Of a stretch of 64,000 nucleotides of DNA, positions 53,302 to 62,173 are shown piece after piece. The translations under genes were made by a program, and so were the position numbers. The notes under the pieces were generated by a model that was given only the letters and a program-made list of their open reading frames with translations, was not told the origin of the DNA and did not search any database. Each line of letters opens with the position of its first letter. The stretch's first letter is position 1. The stretch is from assembly GCA_017451385.1 (NCBI GenBank), contig JAFSPS010000047.1, forward strand, positions 1 through 64,000, in the 5' to 3' direction. The DNA comes from Bacteroidales bacterium. GTDB lineage: Bacteria; Bacteroidota; Bacteroidia; Bacteroidales; P3.

Positions 53302-54315
53302 ATGTTAATCCTTGGAATACTAATCATCGCTATAGGTGCTTTCTGCCAGTCAAGCAGCTATGTGCCTATAAATAAGATTAAGGCGTGGCACTGGGAGAGC
53401 TACTGGTTCACGCAGGGCATCTTTGCGTGGCTTGTCTTCCCGCTCATCGGTGCGTTGCTGGCAGTGCCCGAAGGACATTCGTTCAGCGAATTGTGGTCAA
53501 TCTTTGCCGCCAATCCGCGCGAGACATTGCTCACCATCTTCTTCGGTGTGCTCTGGGGCGTCGGCGGACTGACATTCGGACTCTCTATGCGCTACCTCGG
53601 TGTGGCCCTCGGACAGAGCATAGCCCTCGGCACCTGCGCCGCGCTGGGTACGCTCCTCACGCCCGTCTTCACGGGCAATACCGGCACGCTGACGCTACCC
53701 GTCATCGTCGGTGTCGTGGTAACCCTCTTGGGCATTGCCGTCATCGGTATAGCTGGTGGTATGAAGAGTGCTGCGTTGCCAGAAGAAGAGAAGCGCAAGG
53801 CGGTCAAGGATTTCAACTTCACTAAGGGCATTGTCGTGGCACTGCTGGCAGGCTTCATGAGCGCTTGTTTCAGCATAGGACTTGGCTACGGCGAGCATCT
53901 GACCTTTGCCGACACCAAGCCGCTCTACGCCTCGCTCCCTGCCACCATGCTTGTCACCTTTGGCGGGTTCATCACCAATGCGGCCTACTGCCTCTTCCAG
54001 AACAAGCGCAACGGTACCTTCTCCGATTATGCCGACAGTGCGCTCTGGCTGCGCAACCTGCCGTTCTGCGCCCTTGCCGGTCTGCTGTGGTACAGTCAGT
54101 TCTTCGGACTCAGCCTCGGCAAAGGCTTTCTCACCGACAGCCCTGTGCTGCTGGCTTTCAGCTGGTGCATACTTATGGCACTCAATGTGACCTTCTCCAA
54201 CCTATGGGGTATCATCCTCAAGGAGTGGCGCGGATGCGACAGCAAGACTATTGCAGTGCTTGTTGTCGGACTCATTATTCTTATTGTCAGTTCATTCCTA
54301 CCTCAACTACTATAG
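53302..54315 (+). CDS. rhaT: L-rhamnose/H+ symporter
   Basis: 337 aa with about ten membrane segments and no signal peptide. The RhaT start 'LGILIIAIGAFCQSSSYVPI' and 'IKAWHWESYWFTQGIFAWLV', then 'LWGVGGLTFGLSMRYLGVAL', 'SACFSIGLGYGEHL' and 'ALNVTFSNLWGIILKEW' are family hallmarks. It imports rhamnose across the inner membrane. A repeat tract sits just upstream; rhaD follows after 23 bp. Confidence 0.96.
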   Translation: MLILGILIIAIGAFCQSSSYVPINKIKAWHWESYWFTQGIFAWLVFPLIGALLAVPEGHSFSELWSIFAANPRETLLTIFFGVLWGVGGLTFGLSMRYLGVALGQSIALGTCAALGTLLTPVFTGNTGTLTLPVIVGVVVTLLGIAVIGIAGGMKSAALPEEEKRKAVKDFNFTKGIVVALLAGFMSACFSIGLGYGEHLTFADTKPLYASLPATMLVTFGGFITNAAYCLFQNKRNGTFSDYADSALWLRNLPFCALAGLLWYSQFFGLSLGKGFLTDSPVLLAFSWCILMALNVTFSNLWGIILKEWRGCDSKTIAVLVVGLIILIVSSFLPQLL

Positions 54316-54338
54316 AAACTATATAAATTTGAAGAAAA

Positions 54339-55127
54339 ATGAATACTACGATAGACCTAATCGCCGAAGTGGCTGGCTATCTCTGGCAGCGTGGATGGGC
54401 TGAGCGCAACGGTGGCAATACCACGGTGCGCATCACCGACGAGGTGGGCGACAGTCTGCGCAATCATGCAGCACTCACCGCGCCTATCCCCATCGGCAAG
54501 ACTCTGCCATCTCTGCGTGGTCACTATCTCTATGCCAAAGGCACAGGCAAGCGCATGCGCGACCTTGCTCGCCGTCCTATGGAGAACGGCAGCATCATAC
54601 GCATCTGCGATGATGGCGCACATTACGAAATCGTTGCCGACCAGCCAGTGATGCCTACCAGCGAGCTGCCTTCACACCTCGAAGTGCAGAACTACCTCAT
54701 AGAGAGTGGTAGCAGCTATCGTGCCACGCTTCACACCCATCCCATCGAGCTTGTTGCTATGAGCCATACGCGTCGGTTCCTCGATGCTGACACCCTCACA
54801 CATACGCTATGGAGCATGATTCCCGAGACACTTGCTTTTGCCCCGCTGGGCATAGGCGTAGTGCCATACGCTTTGCCAGGCAGTCAGGTGCTTGCCGACG
54901 GTACTCTTGCCGAAATCAAGAAGCACAACGTGGTGCTGTGGGAGAAACATGGCGTATTCGCCGTAGGCGAGGACATCGTGGAGGCCTTTGACGAAGTAGA
55001 TGTCCTCAACAAAGCCGCCATACTCTATATGTCAGCTTGCAGCATGGGCTTCATCCCCGACGGCATGACGGACCAAGCCATGACCGACATCCGCCAAGTG
55101 TTCCACCTCCCAGACAGCCGCAAATAA
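54339..55127 (+). CDS. rhaD: Rhamnulose-1-phosphate aldolase
   Basis: 262 aa class II aldolase. 'GYLWQRGWAERNGGNTTVRI' at the N terminus, Zn ligands in 'YRATLHTHPIELVAM' (HxH) and the third His in 'VLWEKHGVFAVG', catalytic Glu near 'EDIVEAFDEVDVLNKAA'. Cleaves rhamnulose-1-P to DHAP and L-lactaldehyde, completing the pathway encoded by the operon. A lactaldehyde reductase (fucO) is not present here. Confidence 0.95.
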   Translation: MNTTIDLIAEVAGYLWQRGWAERNGGNTTVRITDEVGDSLRNHAALTAPIPIGKTLPSLRGHYLYAKGTGKRMRDLARRPMENGSIIRICDDGAHYEIVADQPVMPTSELPSHLEVQNYLIESGSSYRATLHTHPIELVAMSHTRRFLDADTLTHTLWSMIPETLAFAPLGIGVVPYALPGSQVLADGTLAEIKKHNVVLWEKHGVFAVGEDIVEAFDEVDVLNKAAILYMSACSMGFIPDGMTDQAMTDIRQVFHLPDSRK

Positions 55128-55163
55128 CGATACACAAATAATACAGTCTATCATTGGTTAATC

Positions 55164-55177
55164 ATTGGTCGACCAAT
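55164..55177. repeat. 14-bp perfect palindrome
   Basis: ATTGGTCGACCAAT, with further GTCGACC (55180) and GGTCGA (55200) copies close by. It lies in the gap between rhaD and the methyltransferase gene, near the edge of the AT-rich restriction island. Confidence 0.7.
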
Positions 55178-55205
55178 AGTCGACCAGTAATCAAAAAATG
55201 GTCGA

Positions 55206-55255
55206 TAGAATAGTACAAAGGAAAAATGCTTTCCTTTGTAAAAATGACTATTCTA
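55206..55255. terminator. Convergent terminator between rhaD and the methyltransferase gene
   Basis: 11-bp stem TACAAAGGAAA/TTTCCTTTGTA (55214-55224/55230-55240), enclosed by an outer TAGAATAG/CTATTCTA helix that overlaps the methyltransferase stop. A/T arms can serve both directions. Confidence 0.7.
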
Positions 55256-56510
55256 CTTTGTTTAGGATGACAATGAATTCATTACTCATTGTCTCCACAT
55301 GATTACCAGCAATATTTGTAGGACTTGATTTAGATGGCATTCGTTTATTGGGGATTTCTCTAACGATGGTTATGTTGTGCTTAAATCCATGTTTCTCGAA
55401 CATCTCCGCAGTGAAGAAATCAAGAGGAATCTGAACGTTCTTAACTCTTCTATCGCCAACTACGTAGCAGACAACCCCGCCTTTTCGGACTGATTTTGCA
55501 ATGTTTGCTATAGACGTTGAATAGTCATTTAAGAAAGAGACGACTTCCAAATATCTTTTTTCATCACGTTGACCAATTTCGTTTAGTTGTTCCGAGATGC
55601 TAATTGTATCAAAGTTTTTTGTTTTTGTTTTTTTACCACCCATCAATAGGTTATCAAGTGTCGCGGCGTTTTCAAAGCGGAACCACTCGTTTGCCCATCG
55701 AGAGAACTGTCCATAGGATACCGTTGTCCTGCTATCGCCGTAAGGAGGTGATGTGACAACCATATCTACGTCACCATCACATATAATATCGGATGGTATA
55801 GCCTCTGTCGTATTAAAATCATATACATGAGTGTCGTTACATAAGCCTGTTACTTTGTTGAACAATTGTAGTCCACAAATGTTTCTCTGGACTTTACGTT
55901 CAAAAAGTCCAAAGACATCAGGATGGAAAGAACTAATTGCTTCTTCTTTCATCCGGAAGCGTTTGAATTCTCCGTTGCGAGTGTATGATGCCTCTCGTAC
56001 TACTTCAGAAAGTGCTACTTTGAAAAAGTCCTTGTTAAAAGATGAAGAATATTCGTCAATTAGTTGCGACAGGTAGGATAGCTTTATTAGTGAATCCTTA
56101 GAATACCAGAAGGAGTAATTCGAAATATGCTCGAACGAACAATCTCTCACCATGCTTTCTTGAAAAAACAATAGTCGAGATTGTATTTCTGATAACTCGT
56201 CAATAATTTCTCTCTCATTATAAGTTGTACACTTCACTCGAGACAGTAACCGTGCTAACGGGTTTAGGTCTGTTCCGATTGATTTAATGCCAGCAATACA
56301 AGCTTCAACAAGTGTAGTACCACTCCCTACGTAAGGGTCGAAAATTAGTTTCAAGCGACCAGATGGTCTGTATTCGGTAATCAAAGCTCGTGCAATCTGC
56401 GGTATCATCATTGCTGGATAAGAGTGATAACAATGCGTGTATTCTTTTGTATTCGCATTGCGAAAACTCCATCTATCATCTATTACTCTTTTGTAGTCTT
56501 TATGCTCCAT
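55248..56510 (-). CDS. DNA (cytosine-N4) methyltransferase of an MvaI-like system
   Basis: 420 aa from the ATG at 56510. A longer frame to 56561 runs through the promoter. AdoMet motif I 'FDPYVGSGTTLVEA' (about 57-70) precedes the catalytic motif IV 'VTSPPYGDS' (SPPY about 254-257), with about 190 residues of target-recognition region between, the alpha-type order. SPPY is typical of N4-cytosine enzymes such as M.MvaI and M.BcnI. It would protect host sites, probably CCWGG/CCSGG-like, from the endonuclease encoded divergently. AT-rich codon use, unlike the neighbours, suggests acquisition. A TATATTTG box seven bases before the ATG implies leaderless mRNA. Confidence 0.88.
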   Translation of the reverse strand: MEHKDYKRVIDDRWSFRNANTKEYTHCYHSYPAMMIPQIARALITEYRPSGRLKLIFDPYVGSGTTLVEACIAGIKSIGTDLNPLARLLSRVKCTTYNEREIIDELSEIQSRLLFFQESMVRDCSFEHISNYSFWYSKDSLIKLSYLSQLIDEYSSSFNKDFFKVALSEVVREASYTRNGEFKRFRMKEEAISSFHPDVFGLFERKVQRNICGLQLFNKVTGLCNDTHVYDFNTTEAIPSDIICDGDVDMVVTSPPYGDSRTTVSYGQFSRWANEWFRFENAATLDNLLMGGKKTKTKNFDTISISEQLNEIGQRDEKRYLEVVSFLNDYSTSIANIAKSVRKGGVVCYVVGDRRVKNVQIPLDFFTAEMFEKHGFKHNITIVREIPNKRMPSKSSPTNIAGNHVETMSNEFIVILNKVE

Positions 56511-56516
56511 ATTTTG

Positions 56517-56524
56517 CAAATATA
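56517..56524 (-). promoter_or_regulatory. -7 promoter box of the methyltransferase gene
   Basis: Minus-strand TATATTTG ending seven bases before the ATG at 56510, so transcription should begin at or next to the start codon. Confidence 0.6.
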
Positions 56525-56568
56525 CGCTTTTTAATTGAAATGTATACAATCTCACTCTCAAAATGTGG

Positions 56569-56599
56569 TTGAGAATGCTTTTGTCAACATATATTTTTG
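56569..56599 (+). promoter_or_regulatory. Promoter of the controller/endonuclease genes
   Basis: TTG (56569-56571), 20-nt spacer, TATTTTTG (56592-56599), 24 bp before the controller ATG. Back to back with the methyltransferase promoter, so a regulator bound here could control both. Confidence 0.65.
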
Positions 56600-56622
56600 T
56601 AAATAAATAATAAAAAAAGAAA

Positions 56623-56913
56623 ATGAAGACAGAATATCAAATATCAATTATTGATAAAATTAGACAGCTTCGGCATGAGAATCATGACACACAAGTCGAT
56701 GTCTCAATTATTCTTGGTACAAGTACTGGGCAAATCGGAAATATCGAAACACCCAAAGCAAGTCATAAATATACATTGCGGCAAATCTTCGTCTTGTGCG
56801 AGCATTATAAAATACCGCTTACAAGTATTTTCCTTTCCGAAGCTGAGGCTTTGTTGTCTGAAGAAGAAAAAATAAATACTCTAATAAAAAATATAGTTGA
56901 ATATGAACAATAA
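56623..56913 (+). CDS. XRE-type controller (C) protein of the restriction system
   Basis: 96 aa. Helix-turn-helix core 'TQVDVSIILGTSTGQIGNIE' followed by 'YTLRQIFVLCEHYKIPLTSI', the XRE/Cro pattern of C proteins that time restriction-gene expression. It starts right after its promoter, and its stop overlaps the endonuclease start by 11 bp, so the two are translated together. Autoregulation and repression of the methyltransferase are inferred from arrangement only. Confidence 0.82.
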   Translation: MKTEYQISIIDKIRQLRHENHDTQVDVSIILGTSTGQIGNIETPKASHKYTLRQIFVLCEHYKIPLTSIFLSEAEALLSEEEKINTLIKNIVEYEQ

Positions 56914-57649
56914 ACAAAAACTTATAGTACGATTTAGGACAGTTAAATCTCTTGGCTTTATTCCGAGTAATCGTAAACACAACACAGGTGTCGGTAAAAC
57001 GTTTGAAGATTATATGGGGATTGTTGAGAATAATAGAGATGATGTGGATTTGTTTGGATTTGAAATAAAAACTCATAGAGAAACGTCAAATTCATTTGTT
57101 ACATTATGCACAAAAGCGCCTTCTTTTATTAAGGGAGCAAATAGTTATTTGAATGATAAATTCGGTACTCCTTACGAGGAAAACAAAAGTATGCATAAAC
57201 TGCATACATCTGTATTTGCAAATAGAGGCAACACATTCAATAATAAGTACTCTTTTAGACTTAAAAATGATAGAAAGAATAGAGTAATACGTATTGTAGT
57301 GTGCAGTATAAAAACAGGTAATCTTCTTGATAGTTCGTGTGGTTATACGTATGATTCTCTTGAGAAAGTATTTTATAGAAAGTTAAGGAATCTATGTTAT
57401 GTTTCGGTTGATAGCAAATTGAAAGACAATATTGAATATTTCCGGTTTAAAAAAGCTGAGATATATACCGAGCCATCGTTTGAACGCTTTTTAAGTCTTA
57501 TTGATTCTGGAGTAATAATGCTCGACATTCGGATAGGATGCTATAAATCTGGAAAAAATATTGGTAAGACACATGACCATGGCAGTGGTTTTCGTATAAA
57601 GTCATCCGATTTACATTTGATTTATTCAAAAAGAGAAGTTTTTGATTGA
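56903..57649 (+). CDS. MvaI/BcnI-family type II restriction endonuclease
   Basis: 248 aa from the ATG at 56903 (a TTG six bases upstream is unlikely). Close in pattern to MvaI: 'HNTGVGKTFEDYMGI', 'DDVDLFGFEIKTHR', 'TLCTKAPSFIKGANSYL', and C-terminal 'DIRIGCYKSGKNIGKTHDHG' then 'SGFRIK'. The active-site set of MvaI (E36, D50, E55, K57) corresponds to E35, D49, E54 and K56 here. MvaI cuts CC/WGG as a monomer; the same or a related site is expected. Low GC. Its partner methyltransferase is divergent. Confidence 0.93.
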   Translation: MNNKQKLIVRFRTVKSLGFIPSNRKHNTGVGKTFEDYMGIVENNRDDVDLFGFEIKTHRETSNSFVTLCTKAPSFIKGANSYLNDKFGTPYEENKSMHKLHTSVFANRGNTFNNKYSFRLKNDRKNRVIRIVVCSIKTGNLLDSSCGYTYDSLEKVFYRKLRNLCYVSVDSKLKDNIEYFRFKKAEIYTEPSFERFLSLIDSGVIMLDIRIGCYKSGKNIGKTHDHGSGFRIKSSDLHLIYSKREVFD

Positions 57650-57697
57650 AAGTAATATCTGTAATGCAAATCAATTTTGTGGATATTATTCCTAACA

Positions 57698-57729
57698 AAA
57701 AATGCAACCTCTTTCGGGGTTGCATTTTT
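57698..57729. terminator. Bidirectional terminator between the endonuclease gene and folD
   Basis: 12-bp stem AAAAATGCAACC/GGTTGCATTTTT (57698-57709/57718-57729) with A5 and T5 arms, between two convergent genes. Confidence 0.9.
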
Positions 57730-57769
57730 GTTGTTCGGCAAATGGTGATTTGTAATCGCTTGCGGCTGG

Positions 57770-58657
57770 CTATAGATTGAAACGTTGCTTGTACGCTTTC
57801 AGCGTGTTCTGCAGGAGCGACACTATCGTCAGTGGCCCTACGCCGCCGGGGACGGGGGTGACGTAGCTGCAATGCTCGTCAACCTCGCTGTGCTTGACGT
57901 CGCCGCATAGGTGGAATCCGCTTTTTTTGGTCTCATCGGGGATGCGATGGATACCTACATCAACGAGGACGGCACCTTCCTTCACCATGTCGGCAGTGAT
58001 AAATTCGGGCTTGCCGATGGCTACTATCAGTATGTCGGCTTGGCGTGTTATCTCGGCGAGGTTGGCGGTATGGCTGTGGCATATCGTCACGGTGCAGTTG
58101 GCCTCCTTGCTGTTGCGTGCCATGAGCAGGGCGGCGGGTTTACCTACGATGTTGCTGCGTCCCACTACAACGCAGTGCTTGCCGTCGGTCTCTATCTTGT
58201 AGCGTTGCAGCAGATTGACGATGCCCATAGGTGTGGCGGGCAGGAAGGCGCGCTCGTCGCCTATCACGAAGCGGCCGGTGCTGATGGCTGTGAAGCCGTC
58301 AACGTCTTTGGCAGGTGAGATGGCGTTGATGATGTTCTGCTCGTTGATATGCTTGGGCAGCGGCAGCTGGACGATGAATCCGTCTATCTCGTCGTCGTTG
58401 TTGAGAAAATCTATCACGCGCAGCAGCTCTTCCTCCTCGGTGTTGGCAGAATAGCGATAGACCGAAGATACAAAACCTACCTCGTGTGCCGATTTCTCTT
58501 TGTTGGCAACGTATGTCTGGCTGGCTCCGTCGTCGCCTACCAGAATAGCGGCGAGGTGTGGGGGTCGCAGTCCGCGCGCCACATATCCACGCACTTCGTT
58601 GGCCAGCTCGTCTTTAATCTGCAAGGACACTGCCTTGCCATCCATTATTTGAAACAT
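57770..58657 (-). CDS. folD: Methylenetetrahydrofolate dehydrogenase/cyclohydrolase
   Basis: 295 aa. Interconverts methylene-, methenyl- and formyl-tetrahydrofolate with NADP. Seen: catalytic '[18 protein letters not shown]' (Tyr and Lys), '[13 protein letters not shown]', 'PAKDVDGF', the dinucleotide loop '[17 protein letters not shown]' and '[20 protein letters not shown]'. ATG at 58657; the second Met (58645) aligns with a usual Ile/Leu before DGKA. ffh ends 102 bp upstream on the same strand. Confidence 0.97.
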   Translation of the reverse strand: MFQIMDGKAVSLQIKDELANEVRGYVARGLRPPHLAAILVGDDGASQTYVANKEKSAHEVGFVSSVYRYSANTEEEELLRVIDFLNNDDEIDGFIVQLPLPKHINEQNIINAISPAKDVDGFTAISTGRFVIGDERAFLPATPMGIVNLLQRYKIETDGKHCVVVGRSNIVGKPAALLMARNSKEANCTVTICHSHTANLAEITRQADILIVAIGKPEFITADMVKEGAVLVDVGIHRIPDETKKSGFHLCGDVKHSEVDEHCSYVTPVPGGVGPLTIVSLLQNTLKAYKQRFNL

Positions 58658-58758
58658 ATATATTTTTTAAGTTAAGTTGTGAACTGTTGTCAGTGAACAA
58701 TAGGTCGATTGTAAAACTTTTTAATTCTTAGCGTAGTATGATGCCTTGGCCCCTCTGT

Positions 58759-60084
58759 TTATCTCATGCGGCGCGGCATCTGTGGCATACGCCCTTTGGT
58801 TGTGGATACCTGCTTCATCATCTTGCGTGTCTGCTCGAACTGCTTGAGGAAGCGGTTCAGCTCTTGCAGTGAGCGGCCGCTGCCGGCGGCGATGCGTTGT
58901 TTGCGGCTGGCATTGATGCAGCTGGGGTTGCGTCGTTCGTAAGGGGTCATAGAGCCTATCATGGCCTCGATGGGGGCGAAGGCGTCGTCGCCTATCTCTA
59001 TGTCTTTTGTCAGCTTGCCCAATCCGGGAATCATGCCGAGGAGGTCTTTCATGCTGCCCATTTTCTTTATCTGGTCCAGCTGTTTGAGGAAGTCCTCGAA
59101 GTTGTACTCGTTCTTGACGATGCGTTTCTGCAGGCGGCGAGCCTCTTCCTCGTTATATTGTTCTTGCGCACGTTCTACGAATGACACTACGTCGCCCATG
59201 CCGAGGATGCGCCCTGCCATACGGTCGGGGTGGAACACGTCGAGAGCATCCATCTTCTCTCCTACACCGACAAATTTTATCGGCTTATCTACCGTGTAGC
59301 GTATCGTCAGTGCAGCACCGCCGCGGGTGTCGCCGTCGAGTTTTGTGAGTACTACGCCGTCAAAGTCTATGCGCTCGTTGAAAGCCTTGGCGGTGTTCAC
59401 GGCATCCTGTCCCGTCATGGCGTCCACGACGAATAGCGTCTCTTGCGGCACGAGCGTCGTCTTCAAGCGTGAAATCTCATCCATCATCTCCTCATCGACA
59501 GCCAGACGGCCAGCGGTATCGACAATGACAACATTGATGCCTTTATTCTTGGCCTCATGGATGGCGTTTTGCGCTATGGCTACGGGATTTTTGTTGCCAT
59601 CTTCGGTATATACGGGCACCTCTATCTGTGTGCCGAGCGTCTGCAGCTGGCTGATAGCGGCAGGACGATAGACGTCGCCGGCAACGAGCATCACGCTTTT
59701 CCCTCGCTTATTCTTCAGGTGGTGGGCGAGTTTGGCTGAAAAGGTCGTCTTACCAGAACCTTGAAGGCCTGCGATAAGCACTACGGCAGGTTGCCCCTTG
59801 ATGTTGATATCTGAAGCCTCGCTACCCATCAGCTTGGTGAGTTCCTCATGTACTATCTTGACCATCAGCTGGCCTGGCTCGATGCTCTGAATGACGTTGC
59901 GACCAAGGGCTTCGCTCTTCACACGGTCGGTGAATGCCTTAGCTATAGGGTAGCTAACGTCAGCGTCAATGAGCGACTTGCGAATCTCCTTGACGGTCTC
60001 GGCAACATTGATGTCGGTGATAGAGCCTTTGCCTTTCAGCGTATGCAACGCTTTCTCTATCCTGTTACTTAGATTTTCAAACAT
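58759..60084 (-). CDS. ffh: Signal recognition particle protein Ffh
   Basis: 441 aa. N domain helices (1-85), GTPase G domain with 'GLQGSGKTTFSAKLA' (G1), 'DTAGRLAVDEEMM', 'TKLDGDTRGGAAL' and 'GVGEKMDALDVF', then the Met-rich M domain (about 325-441, 'MIGSMTPYERRNPSCINASR') that binds 4.5S RNA and signal peptides. Targets membrane proteins co-translationally. Promoter box TATTTTTG at 60130-60123 on the minus strand. Confidence 0.98.
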   Translation of the reverse strand: MFENLSNRIEKALHTLKGKGSITDINVAETVKEIRKSLIDADVSYPIAKAFTDRVKSEALGRNVIQSIEPGQLMVKIVHEELTKLMGSEASDINIKGQPAVVLIAGLQGSGKTTFSAKLAHHLKNKRGKSVMLVAGDVYRPAAISQLQTLGTQIEVPVYTEDGNKNPVAIAQNAIHEAKNKGINVVIVDTAGRLAVDEEMMDEISRLKTTLVPQETLFVVDAMTGQDAVNTAKAFNERIDFDGVVLTKLDGDTRGGAALTIRYTVDKPIKFVGVGEKMDALDVFHPDRMAGRILGMGDVVSFVERAQEQYNEEEARRLQKRIVKNEYNFEDFLKQLDQIKKMGSMKDLLGMIPGLGKLTKDIEIGDDAFAPIEAMIGSMTPYERRNPSCINASRKQRIAAGSGRSLQELNRFLKQFEQTRKMMKQVSTTKGRMPQMPRRMR

Positions 60085-60122
60085 AGCGGGTTATATGGAT
60101 GCGTAATGTGTTATTATTCGTG

Positions 60123-60130
60123 CAAAAATA
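60123..60130 (-). promoter_or_regulatory. -7 promoter box for ffh
   Basis: Minus-strand TATTTTTG (TAnnTTTG), 39 bp before the ffh ATG. Confidence 0.55.
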
Positions 60131-60226
60131 CGAAATAAATAAAAAATAATATTATATCATGTAACTTTTTTATCATTTCCTCGTTATTGAAAACAAATAA
60201 ATCTTTTTTCGTACCTATCCAGTTTT

Positions 60227-61087
60227 ATGAGACAGTTAAAAATTACACATTCGATTACCAAGCGTAACGAGAAGTCTATCGACCAGTACCTGCAAGATAT
60301 CTGCAGCGAGGAACTGCTGACGCCGGAAGAGGAGGTGCGCCTTGCACAGCGTATCAAAGAGGGTGACCAAGCAGCTCTGGACCGTCTCACCAAGGCCAAC
60401 CTGCGCTTCGTCGTCTCTGTCGCTAAGCAGTATCAGAACCAGGGTCTCAGCTTGCCCGACCTTATCAATGAGGGCAATGTGGGTCTCATTAAGGCGGCAC
60501 GCCGCTTCGACGAGACGCGTGGTTTCAAATTTATCTCTTATGCCGTGTGGTGGATTCGTCAGGCCATCCTGCAGGCTATCGCTGAGAATTCCCGCATAGT
60601 GCGTCTCCCATCCAACCAGCTGGGTGCCCTCAATAAGCTGAAGAAGGTCAGCTCGCAGCTCGAGCAGGAACTGGAACGTCAGCCGTCCACCCACGAATTG
60701 TCGGAAGAAAGCGGCCTCCCAGAGGATAAGATTAAAAGCATTATGGGTATCTCTGGCCGCCATATCTCTCTCGACGCCCCTCTGGCCTCCGACGAGGATG
60801 CCAACTATATTGACGTCTTGCCTAATGAGGATACACCTCCTACAGACGAGGGACTGATGAAGGAATCGCTGTCGATGGAGATAGAGCGCTCGTTGTCCAC
60901 CCTCACCGAATATGAGCGTGAAGTCATCAAGATGTATTTCGGCATCGGTATCTCACACCCTCTCTCGCTTGACGAGATTGCCGACAAATTTGGCCTCACA
61001 CGAGAACGCGTCCGTCAGATAAAGGAGAAGGGTATCAAGCGTCTCAAAAACTCGTCGAAGAGCAAGCGTCTGAAGGACTATTTGTAG
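60227..61087 (+). CDS. rpoD: Primary sigma factor of RNA polymerase
   Basis: 286 aa, short because region 1.1 and the non-conserved insert are missing, as in Bacteroidota sigma-ABfr. Region 1.2 '[20 protein letters not shown]', region 2 '[20 protein letters not shown]' and '[20 protein letters not shown]', region 3, and region 4 HTH '[20 protein letters not shown]'. Region 2.4/2.5 reads the TAnnTTTG-type promoters seen throughout this window. Convergence: divergent from ffh. Confidence 0.97.
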   Translation: MRQLKITHSITKRNEKSIDQYLQDICSEELLTPEEEVRLAQRIKEGDQAALDRLTKANLRFVVSVAKQYQNQGLSLPDLINEGNVGLIKAARRFDETRGFKFISYAVWWIRQAILQAIAENSRIVRLPSNQLGALNKLKKVSSQLEQELERQPSTHELSEESGLPEDKIKSIMGISGRHISLDAPLASDEDANYIDVLPNEDTPPTDEGLMKESLSMEIERSLSTLTEYEREVIKMYFGIGISHPLSLDEIADKFGLTRERVRQIKEKGIKRLKNSSKSKRLKDYL

Positions 61088-61155
61088 TATTCCCATTGTC
61101 GCCATTAGTTATAGTGAGTATTTAGACTTGGCGACATAAAATAATTTGTTTCAAC

Positions 61156-61776
61156 GTGGAAAGACTTTTCAATTATTTCCCCAATCTGACAGAGCGGCAA
61201 AAAGAGCAGTTTGCCGCTCTGCCTGCTTTGTATGAGGATTGGAATTCCAAAATCAATGTTGTTTCGCGTAAGGACATGGACAATTTCGTGGTGCATCACC
61301 TGCTTCACTCGCTTGCCATCGCCAAAGTGCAGCCGTTCAAGTCCATGTGCGACGTGCTGGATGTCGGTACCGGTGGCGGTTTCCCGGGCATACCGCTTGC
61401 AATCATGTTTCCTGAAACCAACTTTATGCTCGTTGATTCTATAGGAAAGAAAATCAAAGTGGTGCAAGCTGTGATTGATAGTGTGGGTTTAAGCAATGTG
61501 CAGGCTCGTCAGATGCGTGCAGAGCAGGTGGAAGGCGACTTTGACTTCATTGTATCGCGTGCCGTCACGAGTTTGCAGCAGTTTGTGCCGTGGGTGCGTG
61601 GCAAGGTGTCCAAAGACAGCTACCATAAGCTACGCAACGGACTGCTGCTCCTCAAAGGGGGCGACCTCGAAGAGGAACTGCACCCATTTATCCGCAAGGC
61701 GAAAGTATATGATATCTCCAGATACTTCAACGAGCCGTATTTTGAGACTAAAAAGGTTGTCTATCTGCCTATGTGA
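61156..61776 (+). CDS. rsmG: 16S rRNA (guanine-N7-)-methyltransferase RsmG
   Basis: 206 aa from a GTG start. Modifies G527 of 16S rRNA. 'WNSKINVVSRKDMDNFVVHH' and AdoMet-binding 'VLDVGTGGGFPGIPLAI', then 'LVDSIGKKIKVVQAVID' and 'FIVSRAVTSLQQFVPWVRGK' are the GidB/RsmG hallmarks. Starts 68 bp after rpoD. No mnmG neighbour, unlike in many bacteria. Confidence 0.95.
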   Translation: MERLFNYFPNLTERQKEQFAALPALYEDWNSKINVVSRKDMDNFVVHHLLHSLAIAKVQPFKSMCDVLDVGTGGGFPGIPLAIMFPETNFMLVDSIGKKIKVVQAVIDSVGLSNVQARQMRAEQVEGDFDFIVSRAVTSLQQFVPWVRGKVSKDSYHKLRNGLLLLKGGDLEEELHPFIRKAKVYDISRYFNEPYFETKKVVYLPM

Positions 61777-62143
61777 TAATGGACGAATATGATGGTACAG
61801 TCTTGATTTTATAATGCATATTTTATTAATAATGACGATAGTAGCACTATGATGTGAAAGTTATTCATTAGTCCTTTTTCCCTTGCTTTGCTATAAGTAA
61901 TTGTTCAGTCATGCCGACAGATATGGTGTCGGCATGATTTGTTTTATTGTGCTGGTGGGTGATGGATGCTCGACAGTCCGTAATTTAGCCTTTTATGTCG
62001 TGGTAACTTGCTGTATATTGATGAGATATTGCATAGGGCTTGTTGTGGTACTTTAATGATTGTTGTTATGCGTTATACCTGAAATAATCGTTCATATTCA
62101 GATGATGTGTATAAGTTTATCATCTATATTCAAATAAAAAATG
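61777..62143. other. Intergenic region with terminator before guaA
   Basis: No supported gene. Holds the hairpin at 61910-61936 and AT-rich sequence leading to the guaA promoter. I see no purine riboswitch consensus. Confidence 0.5.
61910..61945 (+). terminator. Terminator after rsmG
   Basis: 10-bp perfect stem CATGCCGACA/TGTCGGCATG with a 7-nt loop, followed by ATTTGTTTT, 133 bp after the rsmG stop. Confidence 0.75.
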
Positions 62144-62151
62144 TATTTTTG
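62144..62151 (+). promoter_or_regulatory. -7 promoter box for guaA
   Basis: TATTTTTG lies 22 bp before the ATG at 62174 and inside the upstream extension of the frame, which argues for 62174 rather than 62141 as start. Confidence 0.65.
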
Positions 62152-62173
62152 TAAATTATTTTTAATCGATATA

